From Streptomyces cellulosae (lineage in GTDB: Bacteria > Actinomycetota > Actinomycetes > Streptomycetales > Streptomycetaceae): a DNA stretch of 64,000 nt. The stretch's first letter is position 1; the number at the start of each line of letters is the position of its first letter. The stretch spans positions 11,326 to 75,325 of the forward strand of contig BNBH01000031.1 of NCBI GenBank assembly GCA_014655195.1, in the 5' to 3' direction. Shown here piece by piece: positions 43,182-51,691 of the stretch. The notes below the pieces were generated by a model. It did no database searches. It worked only from the letters and a program-made list of their open reading frames with translations, and was not told the DNA's origin. A program made the position numbers and the translations under genes.

Positions 43182-44351
43182 ATGTCCAAGACGGCGTACA
43201 TCCGCACCAAACCGCACCTCAACATCGGCACGATGGGCCACGTCGACCACGGCAAGACCACCCTGACCGCCGCCATCACCAAGGTCCTCGCCGAGCGGGG
43301 CGGCGGCGCCTTCGTGCCGTTCGACCGCATCGACCGGGCCCCGGAGGAGGCCGCCCGCGGCATCACCATCAACATCGTGCACGTCGAGTACGAGACCGAC
43401 ACCCGGCACTACGCGCACGTCGACATGCCCGGCCACGCCGACTACGTGAAGAACATGGTCACCGGCGCCGCCCAGCTCGACGGGGCCATCCTCGTCGTCT
43501 CCGCGCTGGACGGGATCATGCCGCAGACCGCCGAGCACGTGCTGCTCGCCCGGCAGGTCGGCGTCGACCACATCGTCGTCGCCCTCAACAAGGCCGACGC
43601 GGGCGACGAGGAGCTGACCGACCTGGTCGAGCTGGAGGTCCGCGAACTGCTCACCGCGCACGGCTACGGCGGTGACGCGGCGCCCGTCGTCCGGGTGTCC
43701 GGACTCAAGGCGCTGGAGGGCGACCCGCGGTGGACCGCGTCCGTCGAGGCGCTGCTCGACGCGGTCGACACCTATGTGCCCGTGCCGGAGCGGTATCTGG
43801 ACGCGCCGTTCCTGCTGCCGGTGGAGAACGTGCTCACCATCACCGGCCGCGGCACCGTCGTCACCGGCGCGGTGGAGCGGGGCACGGTCCGGGTCGGCGA
43901 CAAGGTGCAGGTCCTCGGCGCGGACACCGAGACCGTGGTGACCGGCCTGGAGACCTTCGGCAAGCCCATGGAGGAGGCGCAGGCCGGGGACAACGTGGCG
44001 CTGCTGCTGCGCGGGGTGCCGCGCGACGCGGTCCGGCGCGGGCACGTGGTGGCCGCGCCGGGCAGCGTGACGCCCAGCCGGCGGTTCACGGCGCGGCTGT
44101 ACGTGCTGTCCGCCCGCGAGGGCGGCCGGACGACACCGCTGTCGACCGGCTACCGGCCGCAGTTCTACATCCGCACCGCGGACGTCGTCGGGAACGTCGA
44201 CCTCGGCGGGGCGGGGGTGGCGCGGCCCGGGGACACGGTGACCGTCACCGTGGAGCTGGGGCGCGACGTGCCGCTCGAGCCGGGGCTCGGTTTCGCCGTC
44301 CGCGAGGGCGGGCGGACGGTGGGGGCCGGGACGGTGACGGAGGTCGTGTGA
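43182..44351 (+). CDS. tuf3: Divergent elongation factor Tu (Tuf3 type)
   Basis: A 389-residue EF-Tu, the GTPase that brings aminoacyl-tRNA to the ribosome. All G motifs are present: GHVDHGKT (19-26), RGITI (59-63), DMPGH (81-85) and NKAD (136-139). It differs from housekeeping EF-Tu: DMPGH has Met where Cys is usual, the switch I segment reads RAPEEAARGITINIVHVEY, and the protein is shorter in domain 1. It is not next to rpsL/rpsG/fusA. This matches the third tuf gene of Streptomyces, reported in S. coelicolor to be little used in normal growth and linked to starvation responses. The ribosome binding site is weak (AGGT). A leader ORF and hairpin lie upstream. Confidence 0.92.
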   Translation: MSKTAYIRTKPHLNIGTMGHVDHGKTTLTAAITKVLAERGGGAFVPFDRIDRAPEEAARGITINIVHVEYETDTRHYAHVDMPGHADYVKNMVTGAAQLDGAILVVSALDGIMPQTAEHVLLARQVGVDHIVVALNKADAGDEELTDLVELEVRELLTAHGYGGDAAPVVRVSGLKALEGDPRWTASVEALLDAVDTYVPVPERYLDAPFLLPVENVLTITGRGTVVTGAVERGTVRVGDKVQVLGADTETVVTGLETFGKPMEEAQAGDNVALLLRGVPRDAVRRGHVVAAPGSVTPSRRFTARLYVLSAREGGRTTPLSTGYRPQFYIRTADVVGNVDLGGAGVARPGDTVTVTVELGRDVPLEPGLGFAVREGGRTVGAGTVTEVV

Positions 44352-44402
44352 GCCTCCGTCGCTGATGCGGGTGGGCCGGCGGCGCGGCGGCACAATGGGA
44401 CG

Positions 44403-45248
44403 GTGAACGAGCCGATCCCCGTGTCCCGCGCCGTCGACCACGGCACCGCCAAGCTGATGCCCGACGTCGACCGGGAACGGGCCTGGCTGCTGACCGTCGA
44501 CGGCGCCCCGCAGTCGTACGTCGACCTGGACGAGCCGACGCATCTGGAGTTCGAGTACGCGCGGCGGCTGGGGCATGTGCTGGATGTCGTCGGGGAGCCG
44601 GGGGTTCCGCTGGACGCGGTGCATCTCGGGGGCGGGGCGATGACGTTGCCCCGGTATCTGGCCGCCACCCGGCCGGGGTCGCGTCAGGTCGTGGTGGAGG
44701 CCGATGCGGGGCTGGCGGCGCTGGTCGCCGAGGTTCTGCCGTTGCCGGCGGGGGCCGGTGCCGCCGTGCGCACGGTGGACGCGCGGGCGTGGCTGGAGGC
44801 TGCGCCCGACGGCAGCGCGGACGTCGTCGTGGGGGATGTCTTCGGGGGGTCGCAGGTGCCGGCGCATCTGACCACCGTCGGGTACGTCGACGAGGTCGCG
44901 CGGGTGCTGCGGAGCGGCGGCGTGTACCTCGCCAATCTGGCGGACGCGGCGCCGTTCGCGTTCCTGCGGTCGCAGGTGGCGACGGTGGGGACGCGGTTCG
45001 CGGAGATCGCGGTGATCGCCGAGCCGGGGGTGTTGCGGGGGCGGCGGTTCGGGAACGTGGTTCTGGCGGCGTCGGACCGGGCTCTGGATCTCCCCACGTT
45101 GACCCGCGCGGTCGCGGGGGATCCGTTTCCGGCGCGGGTGGAGTGTGGGGAGGCGCTGCGGCGGTGGGTGGGGGAGGCGCGGCCGGTGTCTGAGGTGACG
45201 GCTGTGCCGTCACCCCTGCCGCCTTCGGGGGCGTTCGCGGTCGGTTGA
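44403..45248 (+). CDS. Spermidine synthase-like methyltransferase-fold protein
   Basis: A 281-residue Rossmann-fold protein related to spermidine synthase. Motifs: LDEPTHLEFEYARRLGHVLDVVG, then VHLGGGAMTLPRYLAATRPGSRQVVVEADAGL (SAM-binding G-G-G and acidic end of strand 2) and DVVVGDVFGGSQVPAHLTTVGYVDEVARVLRSGGVYLANLAD. Streptomyces genomes carry several such paralogues; polyamine synthesis is not established for them. GTG 44403 lies 6 nt after CACAAT with no ribosome binding site. The 3' flank is packed with 20-bp repeat elements. Confidence 0.88.
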   Translation: MNEPIPVSRAVDHGTAKLMPDVDRERAWLLTVDGAPQSYVDLDEPTHLEFEYARRLGHVLDVVGEPGVPLDAVHLGGGAMTLPRYLAATRPGSRQVVVEADAGLAALVAEVLPLPAGAGAAVRTVDARAWLEAAPDGSADVVVGDVFGGSQVPAHLTTVGYVDEVARVLRSGGVYLANLADAAPFAFLRSQVATVGTRFAEIAVIAEPGVLRGRRFGNVVLAASDRALDLPTLTRAVAGDPFPARVECGEALRRWVGEARPVSEVTAVPSPLPPSGAFAVG

Positions 45249-45283
45249 GGGTGAGGGGCGACCGCGGCGCCGTCGTGGTTGCT

Positions 45284-45593
45284 CGCGCAGTTCCCCGCGC
45301 CCCTTTTGGGGTGACGGTGTTGCCCTTCAAGGGCGCGAGGAACTGCGCTCAGCCCCCACTGGGCGGCGGTGACGTCGACTGCCGGTCCGTCGTGGTGGTT
45401 CGCGCAGTTCCCCGCGCCCCAGGCAGTCCGGCGGGCGGCGGTGTTGTCGGCTGCGGGTCCGTCGTGGTGGTTCGCGCAGTTCCCCGCGCCCCTGAGGGTG
45501 ATGGTGGCGCCGCGCCCCTCATGGGTCTCCGGAATCCCGGGCCATGGAAGGCGACGTGAGGACCGCACACCTAGGGGCGCGGGGAACTGCGCG
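45284..45593. repeat. Cluster of five 20-bp 3' elements
   Basis: Between the convergent spermidine-synthase-like and MFS genes (a 367-bp gap without other genes) are five copies of GGGGCGCGGGGAACTGCGCG or its complement: 45284-45303 (minus), 45331-45348 (plus, with GAGGAA), 45401-45420 (minus), 45473-45492 (minus) and 45574-45593 (plus). The third and fourth lie in a 72-bp direct repeat (45361 and 45433) with 37 identical bases. Opposed copies can form long hairpins, so the cluster may act as a bidirectional terminator. Confidence 0.92.
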
Positions 45594-45615
45594 ACCAGCC
45601 CCCACCGGCCCGCAG

Positions 45616-46902
45616 CTACCCGACAGCCGTACCGTCCCCGACCTGCTCCTCCGCACCCTTCACAGCGCCCGTGACCTCTTTCGTACGCCGGCGCAGGTTC
45701 CGCACGTCCGGGACCGTCAGGACCGCCGCCGTCACCACGACCACCAGCGCCGCGCAGCCCCACAACGCCTCCGGCCGCCCGAACGCCGTCTCCGCCGGCC
45801 CGGCGAGGGCCATCGCCGCCGGGACCAGGGCGACCGACCCGAACCAGTCGTACGCGCACACCCGCGACAGCTTCTCCTCCGGTATCTCCTGGTGCAGCGC
45901 GGTCATCCAGGAGACGCCGAACACCTCCACCGACAACCCCGTCAGGAACATCACCGCGCACAGCACCGCCACCGGCACGGGCACCGCGAGCGCCGCGGAG
46001 GGCAGGGCGAGTGGGAACACGCACAGGGTGCCGACCAGCAACAGCCGCCGCGGCTGCCACCGCGTCATCAGCAGCGCGCCCGAAACCGTGCCGCCGCCGA
46101 AGAAGGCCAGCGCGATGCCCCAGGGCGCCGCCCCGCCCAGGTGGTCGCGGGCGACGAGCGGACCGTAGACCGCGTCGGCCGCGCCGACGACCGCGTTGGC
46201 GATGGAGAACTGCACGACGATGCCCCACAGCCAGGGCCGCCCGGTGAACTCCCGCCACCCGTCCCGCAGATCCGCGAGCATCCCCCCGCCCGGCTCGCGC
46301 GGCGGTATGTGCTTCACGTCGAGGAACGCCCGCAGCACCGCCGCGACCGCGAAGGCCGCCGCGTCCGCCGCCAGCACCCAGCCGGGCCCGATCGCGGCGA
46401 CCATCGCCCCGCCGAGCGCGGCGCCGCCCAGGGTCGCCCCGTGCATCGCCATCCGGAACACCGCGAACGCGCGGCCCGCCTGTTCGCCGTCGACGGAGGA
46501 CAGCAGCATCCCCTCGGCGGCGGGGTTGAAGAACGCCTGCCCGGCGCCGCCGAGCCCGCTGAGCAGCATCATCTGCCACAACTGCGGCTCGCCCGCGAGG
46601 ACCAGCGCGGCGAACGCGGCCTGCGAGCCGCAGTTCAGGACGTTGGCCGCGACCATCACCCGGTGTCGCGGCAGCCGGTCGGCGACCGCGCCGCCGATCA
46701 GCAGGAACAGCACGAGCGGCAGGGTGCGGGCGGCGGCCACCAGGCCCACGTCCCCGCCGTCGCCGCCCGCGCCCAGCACGGCGAACGCGGAGGCGATCAG
46801 CGCACCGTGGCTGCCCAGATTGGTCACCACGGCGGAGGCGGTCAGCAGCGTGTAGTTGCGGCCGGCCCAGGCGGGACGGCGGCGCTCGGCGGAGGTCGGC
46901 AC
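45616..46902 (-). CDS. MFS transporter (EntS/MFS_3-like)
   Basis: A 428-residue twelve-helix major facilitator. The first helix pair reads YTLLTASAVVTNLGSHGALIASAFAVLGAGG, the loop GGAVADRLPRHRVMVAANVLN contains the family G-x-x-x-D-R motif, and the second half opens with WGIVVQFSIANAVVGAADAVYGPLVARDHLG. The pattern is that of enterobactin-exporter-like MFS_3 proteins, often drug or siderophore exporters. I chose GTG 46902, 6 nt after GATAGT; upstream in-frame codons run into the terminator of the next gene, so the longer form is unlikely. Confidence 0.9.
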   Translation of the reverse strand: MPTSAERRRPAWAGRNYTLLTASAVVTNLGSHGALIASAFAVLGAGGDGGDVGLVAAARTLPLVLFLLIGGAVADRLPRHRVMVAANVLNCGSQAAFAALVLAGEPQLWQMMLLSGLGGAGQAFFNPAAEGMLLSSVDGEQAGRAFAVFRMAMHGATLGGAALGGAMVAAIGPGWVLAADAAAFAVAAVLRAFLDVKHIPPREPGGGMLADLRDGWREFTGRPWLWGIVVQFSIANAVVGAADAVYGPLVARDHLGGAAPWGIALAFFGGGTVSGALLMTRWQPRRLLLVGTLCVFPLALPSAALAVPVPVAVLCAVMFLTGLSVEVFGVSWMTALHQEIPEEKLSRVCAYDWFGSVALVPAAMALAGPAETAFGRPEALWGCAALVVVVTAAVLTVPDVRNLRRRTKEVTGAVKGAEEQVGDGTAVG

Positions 46903-46944
46903 CTGGTGACTATCGCCGGGAGAAGGCCGACTTGCCAAATGGGT

Positions 46945-46972
46945 TCCGGGCCCGCTCACCTGCGGGCCCGGA
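46945..46972 (-). terminator. Terminator of the 46976-47986 gene
   Basis: Perfect 11-bp stem TCCGGGCCCGC / GCGGGCCCGGA with a 6-nt loop, 4 bp beyond the stop codon. Confidence 0.88.
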
Positions 46973-46975
46973 CCG

Positions 46976-47986
46976 TCACGACTCCGTCGGAGGTTCCTCG
47001 GTCAGCCGCACCGTGCTGAGGATCTTCTGCACGGTCGCCTCGGGAATCTCGTCCTTCACGCCCGCCGCGCCGAACAGGTTCCAGGTGACGAAGTCGCCCG
47101 CGCCGTTCTTGAACCCGAACGTGATCGCCTTGCCCTCGCTGTCGCACTTCCCCTTCTGCGGCGTGCCCTCCGAGTGCGCCGTGGCCACGTGCCCGCTGAT
47201 GCCGGACTTCGTGGTGTACGGCTTCGGCGCGTCGAACTTCACGCTCTTCTTGTCGGGCTGCGTGTAACCGCCGAAGATCCACCACGGCACGCGGGTCTCG
47301 GCCGCCTCCTTGGTGTCCTTCGCGCCGTTCTCACCGCGGGTGCCGGCGGTGACCAGCGCGGTGTCCTCGGTGCGGCCGTCCTTGTTCTCGTCGTCGGTGC
47401 ACCACTTGGACTTCAGATACGCGGGAGCGGTGACGGTGGTGCGGCCCATCTCACCGTCCTTCTCCTCCCATTCGAAGCCCACGGAGGTGCCCGGCGACTC
47501 GATCTCCCAGTCGGCAGGGACGTCGAACTTGGTGCCGAAGCGGGTGTTCACGACGACCTGCCAGCCAGGGATCGTCGCCTTCTCGCCCTCACCGCCGCGC
47601 GGGTTGCCCCCCGAGCTCGACGGGGTCGGATCTGCGGAGGCATCCTTGGACGCGGTCGCGGACGGCTTGGCGGGCTCCTTGCCGTCCGCCTCGTCGTCCT
47701 TGTCACCGCCGAGCACCAGGAAGCCGGTCACGCCCGCGGCCACGACCACCGCCGTCGCCGCGATGATCGCCACCAGCTTCGTACGGTTCCCGTTACCGCC
47801 GCCGCCACCCGGCTGCGGCATGCCGACAGTGGTGGGCTCGCCCCACTGCGGCTGCTGCTGGTACGGGTTCGGCTGCTGGTAGCCGGGTTGCTGGTACGGA
47901 TTCGGCTGCTGGTACCCCGGCTGCTGGTACGGATTGTTCGACTGCGGGTTCTGCTCGCCCCCGGGCGGCTGCTGTCCTGGCCACAT
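46976..47986 (-). CDS. Membrane-anchored protein with YQQPG repeats
   Basis: A 336-residue protein. Residues 1-65 are a Gln/Pro/Tyr/Asn-rich cytoplasmic tract with repeated NPYQQPGYQQP units. One helix follows (KLVAIIAATAVVVAAGVTGFLVLGG, about 70-94), then a charged Ser/Asp/Lys linker and an extracytoplasmic domain from about residue 140 (GWQVVVNTRFGTKFDVPADWEIESPGTSVGF) with two cysteines. This layout is common in Streptomyces and its function is unknown. ATG 47986 is preceded by TAGGGT at 8 nt and no ribosome binding site, so the transcript may be leaderless. Confidence 0.82.
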   Translation of the reverse strand: MWPGQQPPGGEQNPQSNNPYQQPGYQQPNPYQQPGYQQPNPYQQQPQWGEPTTVGMPQPGGGGGNGNRTKLVAIIAATAVVVAAGVTGFLVLGGDKDDEADGKEPAKPSATASKDASADPTPSSSGGNPRGGEGEKATIPGWQVVVNTRFGTKFDVPADWEIESPGTSVGFEWEEKDGEMGRTTVTAPAYLKSKWCTDDENKDGRTEDTALVTAGTRGENGAKDTKEAAETRVPWWIFGGYTQPDKKSVKFDAPKPYTTKSGISGHVATAHSEGTPQKGKCDSEGKAITFGFKNGAGDFVTWNLFGAAGVKDEIPEATVQKILSTVRLTEEPPTES

Positions 47987-48052
47987 GGGCAGCCACCCTA
48001 GCCGCGCCCCGACACGATTCGGTCACTGCCCTTTGACGGGGACGTAGCAACC

Positions 48053-48086
48053 GCCGCCCGCGGAGAACCGGTACGGCGCGGGCGGC
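48053..48086 (-). terminator. Terminator of the cyclic-nucleotide-binding gene
   Basis: 10-bp stem GCCGCCCGCG / CGCGGGCGGC with a 14-nt loop, 6 bp beyond the stop codon at 48092. Confidence 0.7.
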
Positions 48087-48091
48087 CTCCC

Positions 48092-48556
48092 TCACACGGC
48101 CGCGCCGGCGCCGTACGGACCGAACAGGTCGAGCAGCCGGACCCGGGCCGAGTGCAGCCGGTGGGCCACCACCTCACCCACCCAGCGGGTCACCTCACGG
48201 CCCAGCTCCGGGTCCCCGTCGCACAGCGCGAGGACGGACGCGGCGTCGAACTCGTACGCCCGCACCGGGGTGGCCGCCTCGGCGCCCAGGTGCCAGACGT
48301 GCGGACGGAACAGCCACGACCAGCCGACCAGCTCGTTGTGCCCGAGTCGCTCGATGACCACCGGACGGCGGCCCGGCACCCGCATGTCCAGCTCCACGGT
48401 GCCGGTCCTGATCACCAAGAACCGGTCCGCCCGGCCGCCCTCCTCGAACAGCCGGGTCCCTTGCGGGAAGGACACCTCGCGCGCGGCGGCCAAGAGCCGC
48501 TCCCGGTGCTCTGCGGGCAGGGCACGGGGCAGGCTGGGGGACGGGGGAGCGAACAT
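48092..48556 (-). CDS. Cyclic nucleotide-binding domain protein without HTH
   Basis: A 154-residue Crp-like sensor domain: LLAAAREVSFPQGTRLFEEGGRADRFLVIRTGTVELDMRVPGRRPVVIERLGHNELVGWSWLFRPHVWHLGAEAATPVRAYEFDAASVLALCDGDPELGREV. The beta-roll motifs (EGGRADRFLVI and LGHNELVGWSWL) are clear. The C-helix is present but there is no DNA-binding domain, so this is a stand-alone effector module. Whether it binds cAMP is uncertain: the phosphate-binding cassette lacks the canonical R-x-A ending. GGGAGG lies 6 nt before ATG 48556. Confidence 0.88.
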   Translation of the reverse strand: MFAPPSPSLPRALPAEHRERLLAAAREVSFPQGTRLFEEGGRADRFLVIRTGTVELDMRVPGRRPVVIERLGHNELVGWSWLFRPHVWHLGAEAATPVRAYEFDAASVLALCDGDPELGREVTRWVGEVVAHRLHSARVRLLDLFGPYGAGAAV

Positions 48557-48766
48557 GGCGGGCCTCCCGGTCGCGAGGTGCGGGACTTCGTCTCCTCCCA
48601 GACTCGCTCCGGTGCGCCCCGGCCCGCATGGGCCGACCGGCCCCGGCGGCACGGCATACGGCCCTGAACGGACGGCTTCCCCCGACCCGGTAGGCTTCCC
48701 GACCGTGCCCCGGTAGCGGGCGCACACGCACGGACACACGGCATCGGCGGACCGGAGGAAGAGGCG

Positions 48767-49414
48767 TTGCACGTCCAGGAATGGCTCGAGACCGTACCCG
48801 CGGTCGCCGTGTACGCGCTGGTGGGGATCGTCATCGGCCTCGAGAGCCTGGGCATCCCGCTGCCCGGCGAGATCATCCTGGTCTCCTCGGCGCTGCTGGC
48901 CTCCCAGCACGGCGACATCGACCCGGTGATCCTCGGCGCGTGCGCCACCGCCGGCGCGATCATCGGCGACTCGATCGGCTACGCGATCGGGCGCAAGGGG
49001 GGTCGCCCGCTGCTGGCGTGGCTGGGCGCGAAGTTCCCCCGCCACTTCGGCGAGGCCCACATCGCGACCGCCGAGCGATCCTTCCAGAAGTGGGGCATGT
49101 GGGCGGTCTTCTTCGGCCGCTTCGTCGCCCTGCTGCGGATCTTCGCGGGCCCGCTGGCGGGTGTGCTGCGGATGCCGTACTGGAAGTTCCTGATCGCCAA
49201 CGTGCTGGGCGGCATCGTGTGGGCGGGCGGTACGACGGCGGTCATCTACTACGTGGGGATCGTCGCGGAGTCCTGGCTGAAGAGGTTCTCCTGGCTGGGG
49301 CTGGTGGCGGCGGTGCTGATCGGGGTGACGTCGATGCTGGTGCTGAAGCGGAAGGCGAAGAAGACGGCGGCGGCCGCGGAATCCACGCCCACACCGGCGC
49401 CGGCGGCCGACTGA
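48767..49414 (+). CDS. DedA family membrane protein
   Basis: A 215-residue VTT-superfamily protein. Hallmarks: VYALVGIVIGLESLGIPLPGEIILVSSALLA, GDSIGYAIGRKGGRPLL, FFGRFVALLRIFAGPLAGVLRMPYWKFLIANVLGGIVWAG, with the conserved E/D and the F/G-x-R-x-x-x-x-x-R residues of DedA transporters. These proteins flip undecaprenyl phosphate or move other lipids in characterised bacteria; the substrate here is inferred. The start is a rare TTG (48767) with GGAGGA 7 nt upstream. A pair of opposed 20-bp elements follows. Confidence 0.92.
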   Translation: MHVQEWLETVPAVAVYALVGIVIGLESLGIPLPGEIILVSSALLASQHGDIDPVILGACATAGAIIGDSIGYAIGRKGGRPLLAWLGAKFPRHFGEAHIATAERSFQKWGMWAVFFGRFVALLRIFAGPLAGVLRMPYWKFLIANVLGGIVWAGGTTAVIYYVGIVAESWLKRFSWLGLVAAVLIGVTSMLVLKRKAKKTAAAAESTPTPAPAAD

Positions 49415-49433
49415 CCCTCGGCGGTGGGCCGGT

Positions 49434-49523
49434 CGCGCAGTTCCCCACGCCCCTGGGTCGGCTGCCCGACCGGCACTTCCAAGGTCCGCGACGAACACCC
49501 CCCGGGGCGCGGGGAACTGCGCG
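49434..49523. repeat. Opposed pair of 20-bp 3' elements
   Basis: CGCGCAGTTCCCCACGCCCC (49434-49453) faces GGGGCGCGGGGAACTGCGCG (49504-49523) with a 50-nt gap, between the convergent DedA and carbonic-anhydrase-like genes. The arms are complementary except at one base. A shared terminator is likely. Confidence 0.9.
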
Positions 49524-49540
49524 AACAACCACCACCGGCC

Positions 49541-50071
49541 TCAGTCCCCGTGCTGATCCCGATGCGCCTTCGCCAGCTCCGCGTACATCGTCCCGTTGAG
49601 GGTCAGCCCCTCCCGCTCCTCCCGCGTCAGCTCCCTCCGCACCTTCGCCGGGACCCCCGCGACCAACGACCCCGGCGGCACCCGCATCCCCTGCGGCACC
49701 AGTGCCTGCGCGGCGACCAGCGACCCCGCCCCGATCACCGCCCCGTTCAGCACCGTCGCCCCCATCCCGATCAGACAGTCGTCCTCCACCGTCGCCCCGT
49801 GCACCACCGCGTTGTGCCCGATGGACACCCGCTCGCCCACACTCACCGGGAACCCGGGGTCGGCGTGCAGCGTGCAGTTGTCCTGCACGTTGCTGCCGGC
49901 GCCCACGGCGATCGACTCCACGTCGCCCCGCAGCACCGCCCCGTACCAGACACTCGCCTCCGCGTGCAGCGTCACGTCACCGATCACGCTCGCCGTGGGC
50001 GCCACGAACGCCCCCTGGTCGATCCGCGGCTGCCTGCCGCCGATGCCGGTGATCAGAGCCTGGTGCGTCAT
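49541..50071 (-). CDS. Gamma-carbonic-anhydrase-like hexapeptide protein
   Basis: A 176-residue left-handed beta-helix of the gamma-carbonic anhydrase family. Metal-ligand histidines are in NVQDNCTLHADPG and IGHNAVVHGATVEDDCLIGMGATVLNGAVIG, three in all as expected. The C-terminal helix follows VAGVPAKVRRELTREEREGL. Bacterial members range from true zinc/iron carbonic anhydrases to other acyl-transfer-like roles; activity is not certain. AGGAGG precedes ATG 50071. Confidence 0.93.
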   Translation of the reverse strand: MTHQALITGIGGRQPRIDQGAFVAPTASVIGDVTLHAEASVWYGAVLRGDVESIAVGAGSNVQDNCTLHADPGFPVSVGERVSIGHNAVVHGATVEDDCLIGMGATVLNGAVIGAGSLVAAQALVPQGMRVPPGSLVAGVPAKVRRELTREEREGLTLNGTMYAELAKAHRDQHGD

Positions 50072-50177
50072 CGTCGCCTCCTAGTCGAACGTCGGGGGAA
50101 CGGTACGCCACCCGGTGGGGTGAAGATCACAGGGGCGTCGGCCCGTACCCGTCACGCCCGCGGACTACGGTGAGCGG

Positions 50178-50990
50178 GTGCCGAAGCGCAAGAACACGTT
50201 CTCGTCCTGGCCGCGCCGCCTCGCCCAGCGCGCGGTCCACGCGGGCTGGGCCTGGGTGCAGCGCACGGGCTCGGTGACCGCCGACCACCCCGGCCGCTTC
50301 CGCTTCGGCGCCATGGGAACAGGTACCCGGCTCGCCTTCCCGCTCGGCACGATCTTCGGCGAGCCGTGGATCCGGATCGGCTCCCACTGCATCGTCGGCG
50401 AGCAGGTCACCCTCACCGCGGGCCTGATGCCCGGCCTCGACCTCGGCCCCGAGCCGATCCTCCGCATCGGCGACGGTGTCGTCCTCGGCCGCGGCAGCCA
50501 CGTCATCGCCGACACCACCGTGACCATCGGCAGCGACTGCTACTTCGGCCCGTACGTCTACGTCACCTCCACCAACCACTCCTACGACGACCCGCACGAG
50601 CCCATCGGCAAGCAGTGGCCGCGGATGGAGCCGGTGGAGATCGGCCCCGGCTGCTGGATCGGCACCGGCGCGGTGATCCTGCCGGGCGCCCGCGTCGGGC
50701 GGAACGTGGTGGTGGCCGCGGGCGCGGTCGTCCGGGGCGAGGTGCCCGACCACTGCGTGGTCGCGGGCGCGCCCGCCCGGGTCGTACGCCGCTGGACGCC
50801 CGACGAGGGCTGGCAGCCGCCGCTGCGCACGCCCCCGCCCGTGCCGCTCCCCGACGACGTCACGCCCGACCAGCTGCGGGCTTTGTCGCGGCTCGACGAG
50901 GAGAGCGTGGCCCGCCTCGCGGAACTGGACCAGGCGGAACTGGACCAGGCCGGCGCCCCGAGGCTGGCCGAGATGGAACCCGGCGCCTGA
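50178..50990 (+). CDS. Hexapeptide-repeat acyltransferase
   Basis: A 270-residue acyltransferase of the maltose/galactoside O-acetyltransferase superfamily. The beta-helix (about residues 60-200) contains the catalytic-type histidine in VTSTNHSYDDPHEPIG and ends with CWIGTGAVILPGARVGRNVVVAAGAVVRGEVPDHCVVAGAPARVVRRW, the classic closing turns. A charged C-terminal tail (about 60 residues) with a repeat of ELDQAELDQAG is specific. Acceptor unknown. GTG 50178 lies 6 nt after TACGGT with only a poor ribosome binding site; likely leaderless. Confidence 0.9.
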   Translation: MPKRKNTFSSWPRRLAQRAVHAGWAWVQRTGSVTADHPGRFRFGAMGTGTRLAFPLGTIFGEPWIRIGSHCIVGEQVTLTAGLMPGLDLGPEPILRIGDGVVLGRGSHVIADTTVTIGSDCYFGPYVYVTSTNHSYDDPHEPIGKQWPRMEPVEIGPGCWIGTGAVILPGARVGRNVVVAAGAVVRGEVPDHCVVAGAPARVVRRWTPDEGWQPPLRTPPPVPLPDDVTPDQLRALSRLDEESVARLAELDQAELDQAGAPRLAEMEPGA

Positions 50991-51075
50991 GGCCCACGCC
51001 GTCCCGCCCGCGTCGTCGCAGTACAGTGCGGTGCACCACCGGGTGCGACATCCGGACAGTCGAAACGGACGGAAC

Positions 51076-51648
51076 GTGGCGGACCTCGACCTGCTGACCC
51101 GGTCCCTGGCGCGCAACGTCAAGCGCTGGCGCACCGAGCGCGGCTTCACCCTCGACATGCTCGCGGCCCGGGCGGGCGTCAGCCGCGGCATGCTCATCCA
51201 GATCGAGCAGGCCCGCACCAACCCGAGCATCGGCACGATCGTCAAGATCGGCGACGCGCTCGGCGTCAGCGTGCCCACGCTGCTCGACTACGAGCGGGGC
51301 CCGCAGGTCCGGATCGTCCCCGCCGACCAGACGGTCCGCCTGTGGGAGAGCGAGGGGGGCAGCTACAACCGGCTGCTCGCCGGCACCGAGGCGCCCGGCC
51401 CGCTGGAGATGTGGGAGTGGCTGCTGATGCCGGGCGAGAGCAGCGAGTCCGACCCGCACCCCGCCGGCACGGTCGAACTCGTCCACGTCACCGCCGGGGA
51501 GCTGACCCTCACGGTCGACGGCGAGGAGCACCGGGTGCCGGCCGGCGCCAGCGCCTCCTTCGAGGCCAACACGCCCCACACGTACGGCAACGCGGGCGAC
51601 GAACCGGTGCGGATGTACATGACGGTGTCGGTGCCGCCCGTGCAGTGA
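51076..51648 (+). CDS. XRE family regulator with cupin domain
   Basis: A 190-residue fusion: an XRE helix-turn-helix (residues 8-65, LARNVKRWRTERGFTLDMLAARAGVSRGMLIQIEQARTNPSIGTIVKIGDALGVSV) and a C-terminal cupin (about 110-188, LVHVTAGELTLTVDGEEHRVPAGASASFEANTPHTYGNAG). Such MerR-unrelated XRE-cupin proteins sense small ligands and often control transport or amine metabolism. The YbaK-like gene lies 44 bp downstream on the same strand but has its own start signals. GTG 51076 is preceded by GGACGGA. Confidence 0.92.
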   Translation: MADLDLLTRSLARNVKRWRTERGFTLDMLAARAGVSRGMLIQIEQARTNPSIGTIVKIGDALGVSVPTLLDYERGPQVRIVPADQTVRLWESEGGSYNRLLAGTEAPGPLEMWEWLLMPGESSESDPHPAGTVELVHVTAGELTLTVDGEEHRVPAGASASFEANTPHTYGNAGDEPVRMYMTVSVPPVQ

Positions 51649-51691
51649 GACACCCTCCGACGGCGGCGCCGCCCGCTGCTACCGTGCCGCC

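Noticed and set aside
46903..46959. Longer N-terminus of the MFS transporter starting at 46959
   Set aside because: It would place the start codon inside the terminator hairpin of the neighbouring gene; the leaderless GTG at 46902 is better supported.
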